From RPQK01 sp041946865 (GTDB taxonomy: Bacteria; Acidobacteriota; UBA6911; RPQK01), in contig JBHGBF010000009.1 in NCBI GenBank assembly GCA_041946865.1, positions 1-53,513 of the forward strand: a stretch of 53,513 nucleotides of DNA, written 5' to 3'. Positions 50,085 to 53,513 of this stretch are shown piece after piece. Made by a program: the position numbers and the translations under genes. Below the pieces are notes generated by a model. It worked only from the letters and a program-made list of their open reading frames with translations, ran no database searches and was not told the origin of the DNA. Numbering within the stretch: the stretch's first letter is position 1; every line of letters begins with the position of its first letter.

Positions 50085-50681
50085 TTAGCTTTCCGGCCCC
50101 GTACCTGTCTTAGTCTGCCCCCTGGTCATCCAGGAGTAGATGAGGTACACTCCGGCGAAAACCAAGGCGATCGGCCACCAGTCTTCCAGCCAGTCGAGCG
50201 AAAAGTTGAACTTCGTGTGGGCGAACATGAGAGCGCCGAACACGATCAGGGCCAGACCTCCGATGAGCGAACCCTTAGTCCCTGGAGCTTGGATATCTTC
50301 CGGCAGTTGAGTAGGGCCGAGCCCAGCCAGCATCTGGTTGTACAGGCTGGCCCTCCGGGCGGCATCGACGATGTTGTAGAGCCAGAAGAAAACCATGAAG
50401 AAAGCCGCGAAAACCACCAGACCGCGCATGGCGTCGCTTGCCAGGTACGCAATCAAGGCCGCAATCACGAGGACGTTAACGAATCCTTGCTGATAATAAC
50501 CCAGGTAAACCTGGCCAAGACCGGGCAGCAGGGACAGCATTGCCGCCAGAGCTGGAGATTTCCGGCGAGGATCGTCCGGGAAATAGTTCTTTTGATAATA
50601 CGCAGAGTAGGCCGCCGGGGTCGCCGGTTCCTTTCCCGCTTCGCTTCCAGGTTGCCTGGGGGTTTGAGGTGTGCCGCTCAT
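50085..50681 (-). CDS. membrane protein, TM2/DUF5668-like
   Basis: 198 residues. A Pro/Ala-rich N-terminus, then ALAAMLSLLPGLGQVYLGYY, a TM2-like hairpin (GxGxxYLG type motif), further helices (VNVLVIAALIAYLAS, VVFAAFFMVFFWLYNIVDAA) and a C-terminal pair (GLALIVFGALMFAH, WPIALVFAGVYLIYSWM) as in DUF5668. Function unknown. The ATG at 50681 follows GGAGG. It lies downstream of the anti-sigma gene on the same strand with a 132-base gap and may be in the same unit. Confidence 0.78.
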   Translation of the reverse strand: MSGTPQTPRQPGSEAGKEPATPAAYSAYYQKNYFPDDPRRKSPALAAMLSLLPGLGQVYLGYYQQGFVNVLVIAALIAYLASDAMRGLVVFAAFFMVFFWLYNIVDAARRASLYNQMLAGLGPTQLPEDIQAPGTKGSLIGGLALIVFGALMFAHTKFNFSLDWLEDWWPIALVFAGVYLIYSWMTRGQTKTGTGPES

Positions 50682-50813
50682 CTTAGCCTCCGTCGTTTGT
50701 GTTCGATCTTCCACAGCCACCACAGCGTTTTGTCTCTTCACCTCGATAAACGCAGCCGCCGCGAGCGAGGTTCGGTCGCCGCTCAGGAATTCTCGATCGC
50801 ATGGGAGCGGGCC

Positions 50814-51713
50814 TTACCCCTTCGAGCCTGATTTTCCTCTCTCCTTACTCCTTGGTTCCTTGGCGCCGTCTTTTGAGCCCTTCACCTGGTGGTACACGTC
50901 TGCGATCTTCGCCTGGACGGTTTTTCCGGTCGACGCCAGGTAACCTCCGGACTCCTGCATGCAGTCCCGGCCCTGCGCGATCAACAGCTCCGCCGCCGTA
51001 GCCGCCCGGGTCGTCATCCGGCTGACCTTCTCTCTGCCCCGGACAGACGCCGCTACGGCTGTTTCAAGGTCCTCGTGCCAGCCGCGAATTGCGGTGCCGG
51101 CTTGTGTAACCAGTCCGTCCCGGTTCTGAAGACTCGCCAAGAGTCTCGAGCCGGCATCGTAGGCGGGCGAAAAAGGAGTGCCGAAAAGCCCGAAAACCAG
51201 CAGTGTCCCCAGGTAGGCCGCCTCCCAGCTGAATCTCGGCCGCTCGGCCAGCATGCGGCAGAAGTCGAGGATCCGCGACAGCCCCTTGTGATCCCGCCCG
51301 AATGCGCGGGTCGATCGCATAACGTCGGGAACAAACAAGGAGTCCGGGACCGTTTCCCGCATTCGGGGCAGAATCTCGGCCATCTCGGACATGGTCTGAA
51401 ACAAGGCGCTGCACGGGGCGCAAGTCGCCAGATGTGACCTGACTAACTCGCTTTCGACATCCTCCGAGACACCGTCGAGAAGCTCTCCCAGCAAGTCCCT
51501 GCACCGGCCGCAAGCCGATCCGGTGGTCCGAGACAAGACAGCGCCGGACAGGTCTTGTTGGTCCGGCTGGTTCTCGCCTGACTGAAGAGCCTCAAACAGG
51601 CCACGGCAGGAGTTGCAGTGGTCAAGATGCACTTCAGCTTCCCGGCGTTCCATCTCGGGCAGCGTGCCTGCCTGGTACTGTTCAAGCCGCCTTTCAAAAG
51701 CTGCGCAATTCAT
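50814..51713 (-). CDS. zinc-finger (zf-HC2) anti-sigma factor, double domain
   Basis: 299 residues. Two HxxxCxxC modules lie in the N-terminal 110 residues: EVHLDHCNSCRGLF and SHLATCAPCSALF, the second with further upstream Cys (ACGRC). These are the ZAS/zf-HC2 domains that hold ECF sigma factors. One membrane-like segment (AAYLGTLLVFGLFGTPF, about 160-185) is followed by a helical, basic C-terminus (AKIADVYHQVKGSKD) of unclear location. It lies 28 bases downstream of the sigma gene. The ATG at 51713 follows AGGAG. Two ZAS modules in one protein is unusual. Confidence 0.88.
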   Translation of the reverse strand: MNCAAFERRLEQYQAGTLPEMERREAEVHLDHCNSCRGLFEALQSGENQPDQQDLSGAVLSRTTGSACGRCRDLLGELLDGVSEDVESELVRSHLATCAPCSALFQTMSEMAEILPRMRETVPDSLFVPDVMRSTRAFGRDHKGLSRILDFCRMLAERPRFSWEAAYLGTLLVFGLFGTPFSPAYDAGSRLLASLQNRDGLVTQAGTAIRGWHEDLETAVAASVRGREKVSRMTTRAATAAELLIAQGRDCMQESGGYLASTGKTVQAKIADVYHQVKGSKDGAKEPRSKERGKSGSKG

Positions 51714-51741
51714 ACTCGCCACTCCTGCCGGCGCGAACCTC

Positions 51742-52311
51742 TTACTGGCACTTCTCTCCGCCTGCGGCGCCTTCGAGCGCCAGGATCGTCTCCGCCAGTT
51801 CGATCCTTGCCCGATTCGAACGCGATTTCACCGTACCGACCGGAATACCAAGTAACGAGGCAATGTCTTGAACCGACATCCCCTGGATTTCCTTTAATAT
51901 GATGATCTCCCTATTCAGACTGGTCAGGTGGCCCAGGGCCCGACGGACCAGCCTTCGGGCGTCTCCTTCGGCACAGCATTCTTCGGGATTCGGAGTCTGG
52001 CTGGGAAGATCCCACATTTCGTCCGCTGCAATATCCCGGGCGGGAGGCCGCGCCTTGCGCCGCCGTAAAAAATCAACGGAGGCATTTCGAGCGACCCGGA
52101 TCACCCAGGGAAACAGCGTTTCGGCATCGACATGGTTCAGGGTCCGGTACAGCCTGACGAAGATGTCCTGGGCAAGATCCCTGGCATCCTCTGCGTCGCC
52201 GACGTAGTGATAGGCGATACTGTAGACTCTGCCCTGGTACTGGCGCACCAGGGCCTCCCAGGCCAGTTCATCACCTTGTCTGCACCGTTTCAGCAGCGTG
52301 CCACAATCCAT
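51742..52311 (-). CDS. ECF sigma factor (RpoE/SigW-like)
   Basis: 189 residues. Region 2 (ALVRQYQGRVYSIAYHYVGD, DLAQDIFVRLYRTL, FPWVIRVARNASVDFLRRRK) and region 4 (LTSLNREIIILKEIQGMSVQ, DIASLLGIPVGTVKSRSNRA) are complete. It redirects RNA polymerase to extracytoplasmic-stress promoters, held by the zinc-finger anti-sigma encoded next. The ATG at 52311 follows GGGAT. It is divergent from the ROK kinase gene across a 134-base gap that contains TTATTATTT on this strand. Confidence 0.93.
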   Translation of the reverse strand: MDCGTLLKRCRQGDELAWEALVRQYQGRVYSIAYHYVGDAEDARDLAQDIFVRLYRTLNHVDAETLFPWVIRVARNASVDFLRRRKARPPARDIAADEMWDLPSQTPNPEECCAEGDARRLVRRALGHLTSLNREIIILKEIQGMSVQDIASLLGIPVGTVKSRSNRARIELAETILALEGAAGGEKCQ

Positions 52312-52445
52312 GAGCTTGATCCCTGACCGCCAACCGCTGACAAATAATAAACGCGGCCGGCTCGGCCGGGGTTCGGTTTTTCAACTGAAAAGCACGCTGC
52401 CGGGTAGTATTGTAGGAACGTGACAACGGTCTTGGGGAGAACGAC

Positions 52446-53306
52446 ATGCCGGATGAAACACGCTACGTAGGGCTGGATCTGGGAGGGACTGCGGTCAAGG
52501 CGGGACTCGTCTCTGGCGGGAAGGTGACAAAGCACGGGAGTGTACCGCTGAAACCCTCCGGTTCCTTTGACGAGATAATGGAGCAGATCTTCCAGTTGGT
52601 CGACAGCCTCCAGCCCGGGACCGCCGCCGGCATCGGGGTCGGGGCGCCGAGCGTGGTCAACGTCGCCGAGGGAATCGTGTACGATACACAGAACATCCCT
52701 TCCTGGCGCGACGTCGAAGTTCCCTTGGGGCCTGCCTTGAAACAAAGGTATCGAATCCCGGCCTTTGTCAACAACGACGCCAATTGTTTTGTCCTTGGCG
52801 AAAAGTACTTCGGCAAGGCCAAAGGTTACTCAAACGTTGTCGGTGTCACGCTGGGAACAGGCCTCGGTTCCGGCCTGATTATCGACAACCGCCTGTATTC
52901 GGGCACTAACTGCGGGGCTGGCGAATTCGGCATGGTTCCTTTTCGGGATCGGGTCATCGAGTACTACGCCTCAGGCCAGTTCTTCACCAACGTCTACGGA
53001 GTCCGGGGAGAAACGCTGGCCAGAAGGGCGGAGCAGGGTGAGGAAGAAGCGCTGAGGATCTTTACGGAGTTTGGCAGGAACCTGGGCGAGGCGCTGAAAA
53101 CCATCCTGTACGCCGTCGACCCGGAACTGATCATCCTGGGAGGCTCGGTCAGCCGGTCTTTCGCCCTTTACCAAGCCGGCATGCGCGAGGCGCTCGCCAC
53201 TTTCGTCTACCCGCGCAGCCTTGAAAAGCTTCGAATCGAGATTTCCGAGCTGCCAAACGCCGCCATCCTGGGCGCGGCCTCTTTGTGCCTGGAGTTCGGT
53301 AAGTGA
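52446..53306 (+). CDS. ROK-family sugar kinase with altered ExGH motif
   Basis: 286 residues, cytoplasmic. ROK kinase: phosphate loop GLDLGGTAVKAG, catalytic Asp111 in FVNNDANCF, ATP motif VTLGTGLGSG, and LIILGGSVSR. The sugar-binding motif normally ExGH is EFGM (Glu160-Met163), and the CxCGxxGCxE zinc site of regulators and many glucokinases is absent. No DNA-binding domain, so it acts as an enzyme rather than a repressor. Glucose or another hexose is likely, but the His loss makes specificity uncertain. GGGGAG precedes the ATG. Confidence 0.85.
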   Translation: MPDETRYVGLDLGGTAVKAGLVSGGKVTKHGSVPLKPSGSFDEIMEQIFQLVDSLQPGTAAGIGVGAPSVVNVAEGIVYDTQNIPSWRDVEVPLGPALKQRYRIPAFVNNDANCFVLGEKYFGKAKGYSNVVGVTLGTGLGSGLIIDNRLYSGTNCGAGEFGMVPFRDRVIEYYASGQFFTNVYGVRGETLARRAEQGEEEALRIFTEFGRNLGEALKTILYAVDPELIILGGSVSRSFALYQAGMREALATFVYPRSLEKLRIEISELPNAAILGAASLCLEFGK

Positions 53307-53326
53307 GCAGCCAGGCGGCATCAGGA

Positions 53327-53513
53327 TCAGCTGCCGGGAGCGGGAAGCGGCGCCCAGGGCAGGCTTTTCCGAACAGGCGGCCGCAAAGCCCGAAAGCGCC
53401 CCGGGGAAAATGACCGCTCGCCCCGTGCCCGGCAGAGCAGATCAACCTTCCCGGCGTAACCGCTCAGTTTTCTGCGAGCGAAGCGGCAGGCGCTTTTGGA
53501 GTTCATCCTGCCC
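53327..53513 (-). CDS. possible 3' end of a gene entering from the right edge (partial)
   Basis: The - strand frame is open from the window edge to a TGA at 53327-53329 (about 61 codons, with an internal ATG at 53506). The encoded stretch is Arg/Pro-rich (GRFRALRPPVRKSLPWAPLP), matches no family I know, and may be chance in GC-rich DNA. Its stop lies 20 bases from the ROK stop, a plausible convergent arrangement. Confidence 0.25.
   Translation of the reverse strand, partial: GRMNSKSACRFARRKLSGYAGKVDLLCRARGERSFSPGRFRALRPPVRKSLPWAPLPAPGS

Noticed and set aside
53149..53445. 98-codon - strand frame overlapping the ROK gene
   Set aside because: Overlaps conserved ROK sequence antisense and has no domain.

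Overview
The window looks like chromosomal DNA of an Acidobacteriota bacterium. It is high in GC and densely coded. It carries an Acidobacteria-type VWA protein, a very large Oar-like TonB-dependent receptor with a carboxypeptidase-regulatory N-domain, a TPR/FG-GAP/UnbV secreted protein, and many conserved secreted proteins of unknown function. No insertion sequence, prophage, CRISPR array, rRNA or tRNA was seen. The phylum call is inference from gene content.

Layout. 1-5.5 kb: a fused pabB-pabC gene, citrate synthase, and a KtrB/KtrA-type potassium uptake pair, all on +. 5.5-16.1 kb: mostly - strand metabolic and secreted genes (unknown secreted protein, polysaccharide deacetylase-like pseudoenzyme, quinone oxidoreductase, periplasmic phosphatase, TPR/FG-GAP protein, double RidA-fold protein). 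16.3-20.5 kb, +: a secreted VOC protein, then a FucI-family isomerase and a ribulokinase that form a pentose pathway.

20.5-33.6 kb, -: the highlight, a ten-gene, tightly packed chemosensory operon. In transcription order it encodes a STAS antagonist, two MCPs, CheW, CheR-TPR, a Cys-rich CheW, CheA-REC with two Hpt domains, CheB, REC-PP2C phosphatase and a membrane coiled-coil protein. From the second MCP to the last regulator the order is that of the Wsp surface-sensing system (wspA-B-C-D-E-F-R). The GGDEF output of WspR is replaced by a SpoIIE/RsbU-type phosphatase, and its likely substrate type, a STAS protein, is the first gene. The inferred logic is MCP signal, then CheA, then REC-PP2C, then STAS dephosphorylation (partner switching) instead of c-di-GMP. 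The CheB receiver has Lys where the phospho-acceptor Asp belongs.

33.6-44.6 kb: a 0.5 kb regulatory region with a good sigma-70 promoter and a long leader, the TonB receptor, aspartate kinase, an XRE regulator, small membrane proteins, a 60-residue secreted peptide, a VWA protein and an OmpA-family protein. 44.6-48.0 kb: an NtrC-type regulator with its membrane histidine kinase. 48-53.5 kb: a VirB10-like secreted protein, an AI-2E family permease, a TM2-like membrane protein, an ECF sigma/anti-sigma pair and a ROK sugar kinase.

Several intergenic regions hold palindromic repeats. One family shares a GTAGT-CCGCC-AGGCGG core (near 8.05, 20.5 and 49.9 kb). A second shares an AGGACC-TTTCAACACCCTC motif (33.75 and 49.97 kb). 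Two near-identical 60-bp hairpins lie at 43.1-43.25 kb. Start codons were moved from the longest open frame where a ribosome-binding site or family length argued for it.
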